DNA of 64,000 nt from NCBI GenBank assembly GCA_964461435.1, contig CAYWUI010000005.1, positions 36,950-100,949 of the forward strand, written 5' to 3'. The notes beneath the pieces are model-generated. The model was not told where the DNA came from and ran no database searches. It saw only the letters and a program-made list of their open reading frames with translations. Source of the stretch: G020354785 sp964461435 (lineage in GTDB: Bacteria > Bacteroidota > Bacteroidia > Bacteroidales > UBA10428). This document shows positions 42,476 to 51,974 of this stretch, piece after piece (the stretch's first letter is position 1; every line of letters begins with the position of its first letter). Made by a program: the position numbers and the translations under genes.

Positions 42476-43930
42476 ATGAAGCAATTAGCAGATATTGGAT
42501 TAATCGGACTCGCCGTAATGGGAGAAAACCTCGTGTTAAACATGGAAAGTAAAGGGTACACTGTGGCAGTATACAACCGCACGGTTGAAAAGGTGGACAA
42601 ATTCATTAATGGCAGGGCCGGGGGGAAGAAAATTATTGGCACCCGTTCAATTGAAGAATTTGTGAACTCAATTAAAAAACCCCGAAAAGTAATGCTGCTG
42701 GTTAAGGCAGGAAAGGCGGTTGATGATTTTATTGAAAAGCTTATTCCCTTTCTTGAAAAGGGTGATATAATTATTGATGGAGGAAACACTCATTTCCCCG
42801 ATACAAACAGGAGGACGGAATATGTCGAAAGTAAAGGTTTGCTATATATCGGCACAGGTGTTTCGGGTGGTGAAGAAGGTGCTCTCAGGGGCCCCTCCAT
42901 CATGCCGGGAGGTTCAAGAGAAGCATGGGTACATGTAAAACCGGTATTCCAGGCTATAGCTGCAAAAGTTGACGACGGCACACCTTGTTGTGACTGGGTC
43001 GGAGAAAAGGGGGCAGGCCATTTTGTTAAGATGGTCCATAATGGCATTGAATACGGCGACATGCAGCTTATCTGTGAAGCATATTATATTATGAAGGAGC
43101 TCCTCGCAATGACTTCTGAAGAGATGCATAAAGTTTTTGAAGAGTGGAATAAGGGTGAACTGGATAGTTACCTCATAGAAATTACAGGTAATATCCTGGC
43201 ATTTAAGGATGAGGACGGGGAGGCGCTTGTCGAGAAGATTCTGGATACGGCAGGCCAGAAAGGAACGGGTAAATGGACGGGGATAGCGGCACTTGAACAT
43301 GGTGTGCCACTGACACTTATTGGTGAAGCTGTTTTTGCACGATGCCTCTCGGCACAAAAAGAAGAGAGGATACAGGCATCAAGGGTGCTTCAGGCAGCAA
43401 AGAGAAAGTTTGCCGGCGATAAAGTATCTTTTGTTGAAGACATTAGAAAGGCTCTCTATGCGTCAAAGATAGTATCATACGCCCAGGGTTACGTGCTGAT
43501 GCGGACCGCAGCAAAAGAGTACGGGTGGAATCTTAATTACGGCGGCATAGCCCTGATGTGGAGAGGCGGATGCATTATTCGTTCAGCCTTCCTGGGAAAG
43601 ATTAAAGAAGCATTTGACAGAAATCCTGACCTTACAAACCTCCTTCTTGACCCGTACTTTAAGAATAACGTCATATCGGCACAGGATAGCTGGAGGCGGG
43701 TCGTATCAACTGCAGCCCTTAGCGGTATACCTGTTCCTGCATTCTCAACCGCCCTTGCATATTTTGACGGATACAGGTCTGAACGGTTGCCGGCAAATCT
43801 TTTGCAGGCGCAGCGTGATTATTTTGGAGCCCATACTTATGAGCGCATAGATAAACCCAGGGGAGAATTTTATCATACAAACTGGACAGGCAGGGGAGGA
43901 GAGACATCATCAAGCACCTACAACGCCTAA
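42476..43930 (+). CDS. gnd: 6-phosphogluconate dehydrogenase, decarboxylating
   Basis: Gnd oxidises 6-phosphogluconate to ribulose 5-phosphate and CO2. The 484-residue protein carries the cofactor fold GLAVMGENLVLNMESKG and the segments LVKAGKAVDDFI, DGGNTHFPDT, GVSGGEEGALRGPSIMPGG, KMVHNGIEYGDMQLI with the catalytic lysine, and GTGKWTGIAALEHGVP. It is the last gene of the operon that begins with the LacI regulator. No glucose-6-phosphate dehydrogenase or 6-phosphogluconolactonase accompanies it, unlike in many oxidative pentose-phosphate clusters. This favours supply of 6-phosphogluconate from gluconate rather than from glucose. Confidence 0.97.
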   Translation: MKQLADIGLIGLAVMGENLVLNMESKGYTVAVYNRTVEKVDKFINGRAGGKKIIGTRSIEEFVNSIKKPRKVMLLVKAGKAVDDFIEKLIPFLEKGDIIIDGGNTHFPDTNRRTEYVESKGLLYIGTGVSGGEEGALRGPSIMPGGSREAWVHVKPVFQAIAAKVDDGTPCCDWVGEKGAGHFVKMVHNGIEYGDMQLICEAYYIMKELLAMTSEEMHKVFEEWNKGELDSYLIEITGNILAFKDEDGEALVEKILDTAGQKGTGKWTGIAALEHGVPLTLIGEAVFARCLSAQKEERIQASRVLQAAKRKFAGDKVSFVEDIRKALYASKIVSYAQGYVLMRTAAKEYGWNLNYGGIALMWRGGCIIRSAFLGKIKEAFDRNPDLTNLLLDPYFKNNVISAQDSWRRVVSTAALSGIPVPAFSTALAYFDGYRSERLPANLLQAQRDYFGAHTYERIDKPRGEFYHTNWTGRGGETSSSTYNA

Positions 43931-43944
43931 GCAGGCAAAGAGGG

Positions 43945-44451
43945 TCAGTTAAATTCTTTTTTTAACTGGTCAACCCATTTTGCAATGCGCTCTTTATTTA
44001 ATTTACGCTGGTTTTCAAAATCAAGGGCAAGGCCTGCTAACATACTTCCTCTTTGTGCTTTTGATCTTTCAAATTCATATCCCTCAACAGATGTGTGGCC
44101 AATGATTTTTGCACCGCGCTTCTCAAGAATATCAGCCATTATTCCTATGCCATCAACAAAATTCTCAGGGTATCCTCTCTGATCACCATTGCCGAATATA
44201 GCTACGGTTTTGCCTTTTAGATCCATATCTTCGATAGCCGGAACAAACTCATCCCAGTAATTGGGCAGTTCACCGTCAAACCATGTTGGCACTCCCAGTA
44301 TAAGCAAGTCATATGATAAGAATTTCTTTTCATCAATATCTTCAGCGTTAACAATGTCGATATTTTTTGTGCTAAAAGCTTCGTGTATCAATTTTGCCGC
44401 TATGGCTGTCTTTTTGGTGTTAAAACTATAGATTAAACCTGTTTTTTTCAT
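43945..44451 (-). CDS. Flavodoxin
   Basis: A 168-residue flavodoxin of the long-chain type: GLIYSFNTKKTAIAA (phosphate loop), a LGVPTWFDGELPNYWDEF segment with the 50s-loop Trp next to FMN, and KGKTVAIFGNGDQRGYPENFVDGIG with the 90s-loop. Flavodoxins carry one electron for reductases and radical enzymes. The phosphate loop lacks the usual T-G-N-T pattern (SFNTKKT), a mild oddity. It converges with gnd, 14 bases between stops, and stands alone. Confidence 0.9.
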   Translation of the reverse strand: MKKTGLIYSFNTKKTAIAAKLIHEAFSTKNIDIVNAEDIDEKKFLSYDLLILGVPTWFDGELPNYWDEFVPAIEDMDLKGKTVAIFGNGDQRGYPENFVDGIGIMADILEKRGAKIIGHTSVEGYEFERSKAQRGSMLAGLALDFENQRKLNKERIAKWVDQLKKEFN

Positions 44452-44515
44452 AAGTCAGCAAATTTTAAAATAAAGAGTATATCATACCTGGTCCCGTGAA
44501 CTGCAAAATTGGCTA

Positions 44516-46558
44516 TTAATATTCCAGTAATTCGACAGCCGATTTATATATTTTTTCTTCATTCGGAAGAACAGCTTTTTCAAGGATCCTGTTAAAACCA
44601 ACCGGCGTAAATGTAGATCCAACTCTTTTTACGGGTCCGTCAAGATATTCGAATGCATTTTCAGTGATTATGGCTGCCAGCTCGGCTCCGAAGCCTGAAA
44701 AAACTTTGTCCTCATGCACAATAAGCACCTTCCCTGTCTTTTTAACAGAGCCAATAATCATTTCCTTATCAAGAGGTATTAATGATCGCAGGTCAATGAC
44801 TTCAATACTGGCATTATGTTCTTTGGCCAGCCTGCCGGCTACACTAAGGCACATGTGCGTAGTATTGCCATATGTTAAAACTGACATGTCCGTCCCTTCT
44901 TTTCTTATTCTTCCTTTGCCAAAGGGTACTTCAAAATCATCGGGGATAGCAGTGGCGGCAACCGGAGCATTATATAATGCTTTTGGTTCAAGGAAGAGGG
45001 TTGGTCCCTTTGAGCGTATGCTTGTTCTCAGGAGTCCGGCAGCATCGTCCGCAAAGGAAGGATATACAATCCTTATCCCGGGAAGGGTTGTCAGTGCTCC
45101 CTCAATGTTTTGTGAATGATATAATCCGCCGCCTATGTAGCCACCAGAAGCAAGCCTTATCGTGACGTTTGGTACGAACTGCCCTTTTGAGCGCCAATAG
45201 TCATGTGTCATTTCAACAAACTGTTCCATGGCAGGCCAAAAGTAATCTGCAAACTCAGCACCTTCAATAACTATACGAATCTTTGGATCGAACCTTGACA
45301 TGCCATTTGCAGTGCCTACGATAAAATCTTCTGCAATAGGGGCATTAAAAACCCTTTCCCTGCCGAACTCTTTCTGCATGCCTTTTGTGACATTAAAGAT
45401 CCCTCCTTTTTCCTTATATGCTACATCCTGGCCCCAGAGAAATGTGTCGGGATTTCTTCTGAACTCATCTTTCAATGTCTCGTTCAAAGCTTCAACGAGC
45501 TTCTTTTTCGGGCCGTCGAAATTATGTGTTCCTTCAGGATATTTTTCTGCTTTATATGGCGCGGGAATGATAAAGTCAAAAATTGATGCCGGATCAGGAT
45601 CAGTGGCCATTATTACCTTCTTATGAGCTTCTTTAATTTCAGCCTTAATTTCCTCTTCAATTTTTACAAGTTCATCTTCTTTAAAGCGCTTATAACGAAG
45701 CAGAAGCCTTCTGAACTTGGCCAGCGGGTCATATTCCCTCACGTAATTAAGTTCATAATCGTCGCGGTATAGCTCATGCTTGTCAGAATTTGAGTGTGAA
45801 TGAATTCTTATACAGTTTGCCTGCACAATAACAGGCTTTGAATTTTCCAAAGCCCACTTTTTTGCCTCTGACATGGCATTCATTGAGTCAAATACATCTT
45901 TGCCGTTGCAATGTATTATTCTTATATTTTTTAACCCGGAAAAGTTGTCGGCCACTTTACGATTTGCAGTCTGGTCTGCCTTTGGAACAGATATACCGTA
46001 GCCATTATCCTGGATGACGAAAATTACGGGTAACATCTCTCTTGATGCTCCATTTAATGCTTCATAGACGTATCCTTCGGAATAAGACGACTCTCCCTGT
46101 GAACAAATGGCGACACCCTTATGCCCGTATTTTTTCATTGCCCTGGCAACGCCAACAGCATGGAGGGTATGATTCCCGACATTTGATGAGACGTTGTGAA
46201 TATTCCATCCGGGTTTTGCAAAGTGATTTGACATGTGCCTTCCTCCGCTTGAAACATCGGCATCTTTTGATAAACCGTTATAAAGAATCTCTTCGGCGGT
46301 TAATCCGGCTGAAATACAAGTAACAAGATCACGGTAATAAGGAAAGAGATGGTCGGTTTTCCTGTCGAATACCTGTCCCGTTGCCAGCTGAATGCCGTCA
46401 TGGCCCGCAGCAGGCGCATGATATGACCAGCCCAGTGCCTGTTTAAGATAATTTGGAGCCCTGTCGTCCAGGGCACGCCCTCTTACCATCAATTTATACC
46501 ATAATGCCAGTGTTTCCTTCTTTGCCGTTTTAATATTGTATTTCTTCGGTATTTCCAT
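44516..46558 (-). CDS. Fused E1 alpha-beta of a branched-chain-type 2-oxoacid dehydrogenase
   Basis: A 680-residue fusion. Residues 1-330 are the E1 alpha part: VRGRALDDRAPNYLKQAL, HDGIQLATGQV, GGRHMSNHF and the thiamine-diphosphate motif, here GESSYSEGYVYEALNG...QDNGYGIS (GE and DN replace the usual GD and NN). Residues 355-680 are E1 beta: LVEALNETLKDEF, LWGQDVAYKEKGGIF, FNAPIAEDFIVGTANGM and IDLRSLIPLDKEM. Fused E1 is common in Bacteroidota. It decarboxylates a 2-oxoacid (branched-chain keto acids by family resemblance) and passes the acyl group to E2. It follows E2 by 5 bases; no E3 is nearby. Confidence 0.93.
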   Translation of the reverse strand: MEIPKKYNIKTAKKETLALWYKLMVRGRALDDRAPNYLKQALGWSYHAPAAGHDGIQLATGQVFDRKTDHLFPYYRDLVTCISAGLTAEEILYNGLSKDADVSSGGRHMSNHFAKPGWNIHNVSSNVGNHTLHAVGVARAMKKYGHKGVAICSQGESSYSEGYVYEALNGASREMLPVIFVIQDNGYGISVPKADQTANRKVADNFSGLKNIRIIHCNGKDVFDSMNAMSEAKKWALENSKPVIVQANCIRIHSHSNSDKHELYRDDYELNYVREYDPLAKFRRLLLRYKRFKEDELVKIEEEIKAEIKEAHKKVIMATDPDPASIFDFIIPAPYKAEKYPEGTHNFDGPKKKLVEALNETLKDEFRRNPDTFLWGQDVAYKEKGGIFNVTKGMQKEFGRERVFNAPIAEDFIVGTANGMSRFDPKIRIVIEGAEFADYFWPAMEQFVEMTHDYWRSKGQFVPNVTIRLASGGYIGGGLYHSQNIEGALTTLPGIRIVYPSFADDAAGLLRTSIRSKGPTLFLEPKALYNAPVAATAIPDDFEVPFGKGRIRKEGTDMSVLTYGNTTHMCLSVAGRLAKEHNASIEVIDLRSLIPLDKEMIIGSVKKTGKVLIVHEDKVFSGFGAELAAIITENAFEYLDGPVKRVGSTFTPVGFNRILEKAVLPNEEKIYKSAVELLEY

Positions 46559-46563
46559 TTTGG

Positions 46564-47823
46564 TTATATGACAGTATTTATATCAAATTGTTCCAGCAGA
46601 TTTTTTAATTCAAGAAGGAACTCACCGGCCGTAGCCCCATCAATGATCCTGTGGTCATAAGATAAGGATAAAATCATTCTGTGCCTTATAGCTATCACAT
46701 CTCCGTCAGGTGTTTCCAGCACTGCAGGTTTTTTTTCAATCGTTCCTGTCCCCAGTATAGCTACCTGGGGCTGATTTATTATAGGGGTACCCGTTAAGTT
46801 TTTAAATGTGCCGAAATTGGAAATTGTAAATGTACCTCCCTGTATTTCATCCGGCGTGAGCTTCCCTTTTCTGGCTGAGTCAGCGAGTCTGGTCAATTCA
46901 ACAGTAAGTCCCAGAAGGCTCTTCTGGTCAGCGTTTTTTATTACCGGCACGATAAGGTTACCTGAAGGTAAAGCAACAGCAAATCCAATATTTATGTTCT
47001 TTCTCAGTATTATCTTATCTCCGTCAACTGAAGAATTTATAAAGGGGTACTTTTTAAGTGCTTTTGCCGTATTATCAACAAATACAGGCATAAAGGTGAT
47101 TTTTTGTTTTTCTTTGACATAGAATTCTTCCTTTATTTTATTTCTCCATTTTACCAGGTTCGTTACATCTGCTTCAATAAAGCTTGCCACATGAGGAGAG
47201 ATTTGCTTTGACAACACCATATGCTCTGCAATAAGTTTTCTTACCCTGTCCATCCGGATTATTTCATCACCGGGACCGGCAGATGCAGAAATTGACTGCT
47301 GCGTTTCCTTTGATGACCCCCTGACGTCTGCCGGTATATGCGGAGCCTCTTTGCTTTGAACATATTTTAATATGTCCTGCTTGCTGACCCTGCCATCCTT
47401 ACCCGTACCGGTTATAGAATCAAGTTCTGCAACAGATAGATTTTCTTCCTTCGCTATACTCCTGACCAGCGGTGAATAAAACCTGTCTGATTTTTTCTCT
47501 GCTTTTACCGTCTTTTTTTTCTCCGGAGCAGGTTGCTTCTTCTCAGCCTTCACTGGCTGCTCAGGTTTATTCTTTGCCTCCCCCTCCATATCAATTACAG
47601 CAATAACCTGGCCAACAGGAACAACATCATTTTCCTTATATAACACCTTTATGAGTATACCTTCAACGGGTGATGGTATTTCAGTATCAACCTTGTCTGT
47701 GGCAATTTCAAGTAAAGTATCATCTTCTTCAACTTTGTCACCTTCCTTTTTAAACCACCTGGTTATTGTTGCTTCCTGTACACTCTCACCCATCTTGGGC
47801 ATAACTATTTCATAATTAGCCAT
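46564..47823 (-). CDS. Dihydrolipoamide acyltransferase (E2) of a 2-oxoacid dehydrogenase
   Basis: A 419-residue E2. One N-terminal lipoyl domain (residues 1-78, lipoylated Lys in LEIATDKVDTE), an Ala/Pro/Lys-rich linker, a peripheral E1/E3-binding domain (YSPLVRSIAKEENLSVAEL ... TGKDGRVSKQDIL), and the catalytic acyltransferase domain ending in SYDHRIIDGATAGEF with the active-site histidine. It is the first gene of a two-gene unit with the fused E1. The sequence most resembles the branched-chain (BkdB) type, but pyruvate or 2-oxoglutarate cannot be ruled out. Confidence 0.93.
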   Translation of the reverse strand: MANYEIVMPKMGESVQEATITRWFKKEGDKVEEDDTLLEIATDKVDTEIPSPVEGILIKVLYKENDVVPVGQVIAVIDMEGEAKNKPEQPVKAEKKQPAPEKKKTVKAEKKSDRFYSPLVRSIAKEENLSVAELDSITGTGKDGRVSKQDILKYVQSKEAPHIPADVRGSSKETQQSISASAGPGDEIIRMDRVRKLIAEHMVLSKQISPHVASFIEADVTNLVKWRNKIKEEFYVKEKQKITFMPVFVDNTAKALKKYPFINSSVDGDKIILRKNINIGFAVALPSGNLIVPVIKNADQKSLLGLTVELTRLADSARKGKLTPDEIQGGTFTISNFGTFKNLTGTPIINQPQVAILGTGTIEKKPAVLETPDGDVIAIRHRMILSLSYDHRIIDGATAGEFLLELKNLLEQFDINTVI

Positions 47824-48048
47824 GTCTAAAAGTTTAATATTTATTAAAACGAATCATAAAACAAATGATTAGCCGGATAGAGTTTTGTAATAACTTATTA
47901 TTTTGACATAAAGTTAATTAATGTTAGTATAACATTTATATCAGTAAAAATGTTTTTGTGGATTATTAAAAATATAAGGCAGGTGAGATTCTTAATATGT
48001 GGCTATTGAGATGAATTTTAATATTTTTATATTCTGCTGATGCGGATA

Positions 48049-49008
48049 TTAATAATATTCGTCTTCATCATCGCTGCAAAAGATTACTTTTAATATTACG
48101 GGTTCTCCTGATGCCATTCCCTCTTCGGGATCATAATGTTTAGTTTTTAAGGTGATATCCCAGAGTTTAATGTCAGGATACCTTAGTGAAAGCAAAAGCG
48201 ACATCAAGGCAAAGGTTTTCGGTCCCTGGGGAACTATAATAACACGGGAGCTAAGCCTCATTTCGAGGCATAATGAGGTGAGCTTCGAATTTATCTCTTC
48301 GGGATTATTTGCCGGATATCTTATTATATTTTTTTCACCAATTTTATCCAGGAAAAGCTTATTTTTTTCAATAACCGATTCAGTGTACTCATGGCTGAAT
48401 GCCGGTTCAGGAAGGAACACAAATATTTTCTGGGGTTTAATATTATTTGTTAGTTTAACAATAGACTCAAAATCGTTATTAAGTCCGGCTATTAATGTAA
48501 GATTTTTATCATTTTGAATCGAGTCTTTCATTGCATTTAAAGGGCCTATAAATTCCAGTTTCTTCTTAGCCTCAGGCACAAATTTTTTTGGTGTGAACAC
48601 AAAAAAAATATTAATTATATGTGCATGCAACTCATTTTTTGAGATATAATCAAGGATTGCTGCCAGCCATATTTTTGGCATACAGGAATAATCGACTATA
48701 ATATTCAGCTCTCGTGACATATTACCCCTGAATACCTGCTCAAGAAGCATTTCAATTTCTTTTCCCGAGTCCGCCTTTGCCTTTGCAGATACAAATCCCA
48801 GCTTATTGAAAATTGATTCGTTCTCTTTTCGCAGTGCAGTAAAGTAGTTTTCGTCAAATGTGATAACCAGCTTTTTACTCTCCTCAGATTTAACATTTTC
48901 AGCAAGATAAGTGCAGCGGGAGTGAAATCCCGAAGTTGCAATTATGCAGTCTATTCTTTCAGTCTTTAGTTCGTTTAAACTAATCTGGCAGGTATGTGTA
49001 AGCTCCAT
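48049..49008 (-). CDS. Protein of unknown function with paired Rossmann-like segments
   Basis: A 319-residue cytoplasmic protein with no signal peptide or transmembrane helix. It is not recognised. Two halves each look alpha/beta: the first has DCIIATSGFHSRCTYLAENV, KKLVITFDENYFT and NIIVDYSCMPKIWLAAILDYI; the second has NLTLIAGLNNDFESIVKL, KIFVFLPEPAFSH and SRVIIVPQGPKTFALMSLLLSLR. The conserved-looking DYSCMPK and PQGPKTFAL turns could be catalytic or ligand loops. The C-terminus is acidic (DDEDEYY). The neighbours (2-oxoacid dehydrogenase, secreted SBBP protein) give no functional link. It stands alone, with about 175 bases upstream. Confidence 0.7.
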   Translation of the reverse strand: MELTHTCQISLNELKTERIDCIIATSGFHSRCTYLAENVKSEESKKLVITFDENYFTALRKENESIFNKLGFVSAKAKADSGKEIEMLLEQVFRGNMSRELNIIVDYSCMPKIWLAAILDYISKNELHAHIINIFFVFTPKKFVPEAKKKLEFIGPLNAMKDSIQNDKNLTLIAGLNNDFESIVKLTNNIKPQKIFVFLPEPAFSHEYTESVIEKNKLFLDKIGEKNIIRYPANNPEEINSKLTSLCLEMRLSSRVIIVPQGPKTFALMSLLLSLRYPDIKLWDITLKTKHYDPEEGMASGEPVILKVIFCSDDEDEYY

Positions 49009-49140
49009 TCGCCTGTTATGATTTAACTTGTGTCTTATACAACGGCGGAGGGAATAAAGTTATATTTTTTTTATATAATTCAATTTTTTTACCGGTTTTG
49101 TTGATAAACCTGCGATTTATTATGATAAACGGCGCAAAAA

Positions 49141-49161
49141 AACGGGGCTGTTAACCCCGTT
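49141..49161 (-). terminator. Intrinsic terminator of the SBBP-repeat gene
   Basis: aacgggg and ccccgtt form a 7-bp stem with a 7-base loop, and on the minus strand it is followed by seven T residues (plus strand aaaaaa just before 49141). It lies 23 bases beyond the stop codon at 49184. Confidence 0.82.
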
Positions 49162-49183
49162 AAAAAGAATTATGAATGTCTCA

Positions 49184-51796
49184 TTATCGAATAACTAATT
49201 TCTTCTTGTAAAGTTTGTTGTTAAGTGACGTCTTTAATATATATACCCCGGCTGATATATTGCCCATATCTATAAGATTTGCAGAAGACGGATTACTTAT
49301 TTTACAGTTAAAAACCGATTGTCCCGAAGCGCTTATAATATCTATGCTTACAGGTGTGTCCGCATTAATATTTTCGAGGCACAGATAAAAACTGCCGTTA
49401 TTGGGATTTGGCATGATCTTTAAATCATCAGGAAGCTTGACATTGGTTTCTGCAACTCCCGTATATCCTCCTTCCCCTTTGGTAAGATACTCTTCTCCAA
49501 CCAGGTAGTCAAGGTTACTGATAAATACTCCGCCACTCACTGTCACATAATACATTTCTTCATGAGGTATTCCGGGAATGTCGGCAATGATGGAATAGTC
49601 GCCGTCATTTATATTGTAGAAGGCAAAATCTCCATTTTCATCTGTCTGCGTGACTGCAATAACTTCGTAATCAGATTTAAGTCTTCCTCCGGCAAGTATT
49701 ACATCAACTTCCTTGATCACTTTTTTAAGCATGGACTTTGATGATTTAAAAACATTCGTTGTGTCAGCTTCATAAATTTTACCTCCCATAAAGGCAGTTC
49801 CTGTCCTGTTCTGTAATGTATTGATAATAATATCTCTGCCCGTAAGGGGCACCGTGGATGTAACAAGTATAGGCTCTGCATCTTCCCAGTACAAGGCACT
49901 AGGGTAATAGGTCTGCGCTGAAAATGCATAATCAACCAGCCTTGGCTTTGCAAAGATGATGTACCATCCGAAAGGTATATCATTGAAAAGGTATGAACCG
50001 TCACCTATTATAGGTACAGAATCTGAGAGCGGTGACCTCTGCAACCTCGTGAATCCGTATAGTTTGACATACCCGCTTGTAACCGGACTCCCGGCTTCAT
50101 CAAGAATATGCCCTGATATATCCGTGACATAAGAGAATTTTGCCGTATATATGCCGACACCTGTAGGCGAGGAGACGGGAATATTATCAAGATTGGTGCC
50201 GATGCCGGAAAATGTACCTGCAATATATAAATTTCCAAACGGATCAACAGTGAGATTTACTCCTGTCATCACGTTATCCAAAGCGTTAACCTTTGACTTT
50301 GAATATCTGATGTCACCGAACCTGTCAATTTTTATTATGTAAAAACCCCCGTTCCCGATAGTATCTTTCACAATTATATTTGTTGCGTCAATATCCTTAT
50401 AAACCAGGGGATCTATATTGACGTTACCTGTCAGATAAATACTGCCTTCCCTGTCAAAAACAACTGAATTGAAAACATTCTCTCCCGGACTGTTACCGGG
50501 TTGTGCCCACATTACATATCCATTGTTCCCGTCTATTTTTATTGCAATTATATCACGCGTACCCTCTTCTGCGTTGTCCCTCAGGAAAGAATTATAAAGC
50601 ACTGAAGCTCCCATATATTCAGCTACTATATAAAAATTGTTTTCATTGTCTATGTTGGTTTTTGTATTAGCCTGGTTTATATTCTTAACAGATGTAAGCT
50701 GGCTGTTAATGCTCTGCACCCAAATCGGATTACCGTCAGGATCAAGCTTGGCAATATAAATATCATAATACGCACTTGTGTTTGGTGCCAATAAGCCATT
50801 AAAATCAACTTCCGGGCTGTTAAATACCCCGGTAAGATATATGTTACCATCATTGTCGGTCTGCAACCTGTCAGGGAAGTCGTTCGAAATATTACCGTAG
50901 CTTTTTACCCATTCATAGTTGCCGATAGAAGTATATTTTGCCAGGAATATATTCTCACCACTCCACATATTTAATGTATCCGAACCGAATAATATGGATT
51001 TGTTACCATTGTAATTTCCTGCCAGGTAAATATTGTTGTCATGAAGAGTAATAAATCTTCCGTAAATATTGGCTATTCCCAGGGCACCGGACTGATTGGT
51101 TTTTGCCCATTCCACGGAACCGTCAGGGGAGTATTTTACTAAAAATACCTTGTTGTCTGTCGAGTCTCCCATTAATGTTTGTGTCCCGAAGGTTATTGTT
51201 GAAGCGGCAAAAAAACCTGTAATATAAACTGAGCCCGGATTATCAATTAAGGCATCCGTTCCCTCCGAATTCGGATTTCCTGATCCCTCGGTATTTGCAG
51301 CTCTGGCCCACAATAATCTGCCTGTTTTATAAAACTTCGCGATAAAAACGTTATGGTTTGTATTTGAAAAGGTTAAAGTTGCATTGGCGATATTAAGGGT
51401 GGGCGTATTATCTGAGTTAGCCATCACAAGTATTTCTCCCCGGGTGTTAATCGCCAGCTTTACCGGATCCAGGGCTGTATTGTCATCCGTACCGTAAATA
51501 CTCACTGCCCATAATACCCTGCCAACAGAATTGTATTTTGCCAGGTAAAGGTTATTGGATTCACCGCCCGTTTTACCTGTAATTGCTATATTATCAAAAA
51601 TCATGGACGTGGTGGTGAATGTACCCAGAACAATGGTATTACCAAGCGAATCGGTCACGGAATGCTTTACTTCGGCTTCTCCTGCACTTCGTGCCCACTT
51701 CCACCTGGGTGCCTGCGAGCACACCATAGATGAATATAAAACCAGGAGCACAGGGATAATAAATGATTTTCTGATTATTAGCGTAGATTTTTTCAT
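49184..51796 (-). CDS. Secreted SBBP-repeat beta-propeller protein with T9SS sorting domain
   Basis: An 870-residue secreted protein from the ATG at 51796 (an upstream TTG is less likely). A signal peptide ends near MVCSQ. Residues about 30-570 consist of SBBP-type repeats with the recurring pattern DNxGNIYLTGxF...IxxAKxxxxGxxxW, giving one or two beta-propellers. Two carboxypeptidase-regulatory-like beta domains follow (DISGHILDEAGSPVTSG and TGTAFMGGKIYEADTTN). The C-terminal about 80 residues (MPNPNNGSFYLCL ... NISAGVYILKTSLNNKLYK) form a T9SS type A domain, which directs export and attachment at the cell surface. Ligand unknown. It ends at a strong terminator. Confidence 0.9.
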   Translation of the reverse strand: MKKSTLIIRKSFIIPVLLVLYSSMVCSQAPRWKWARSAGEAEVKHSVTDSLGNTIVLGTFTTTSMIFDNIAITGKTGGESNNLYLAKYNSVGRVLWAVSIYGTDDNTALDPVKLAINTRGEILVMANSDNTPTLNIANATLTFSNTNHNVFIAKFYKTGRLLWARAANTEGSGNPNSEGTDALIDNPGSVYITGFFAASTITFGTQTLMGDSTDNKVFLVKYSPDGSVEWAKTNQSGALGIANIYGRFITLHDNNIYLAGNYNGNKSILFGSDTLNMWSGENIFLAKYTSIGNYEWVKSYGNISNDFPDRLQTDNDGNIYLTGVFNSPEVDFNGLLAPNTSAYYDIYIAKLDPDGNPIWVQSINSQLTSVKNINQANTKTNIDNENNFYIVAEYMGASVLYNSFLRDNAEEGTRDIIAIKIDGNNGYVMWAQPGNSPGENVFNSVVFDREGSIYLTGNVNIDPLVYKDIDATNIIVKDTIGNGGFYIIKIDRFGDIRYSKSKVNALDNVMTGVNLTVDPFGNLYIAGTFSGIGTNLDNIPVSSPTGVGIYTAKFSYVTDISGHILDEAGSPVTSGYVKLYGFTRLQRSPLSDSVPIIGDGSYLFNDIPFGWYIIFAKPRLVDYAFSAQTYYPSALYWEDAEPILVTSTVPLTGRDIIINTLQNRTGTAFMGGKIYEADTTNVFKSSKSMLKKVIKEVDVILAGGRLKSDYEVIAVTQTDENGDFAFYNINDGDYSIIADIPGIPHEEMYYVTVSGGVFISNLDYLVGEEYLTKGEGGYTGVAETNVKLPDDLKIMPNPNNGSFYLCLENINADTPVSIDIISASGQSVFNCKISNPSSANLIDMGNISAGVYILKTSLNNKLYKKKLVIR

Positions 51797-51974
51797 GACA
51801 GGCAATTTTAAATTTACAGACTAATAAGTTTAACGAATTTCAGCTAAGCAAGTTACGGCTAATTTAAATTAAATATCAACTTATTATAAATGTAAGTATC
51901 AAAATTTATAAACATTAATTATGATTTGTGCCTGCCCGGGACTAATAGCTTAATGTCTGGTCTGTTTTGGCAGC

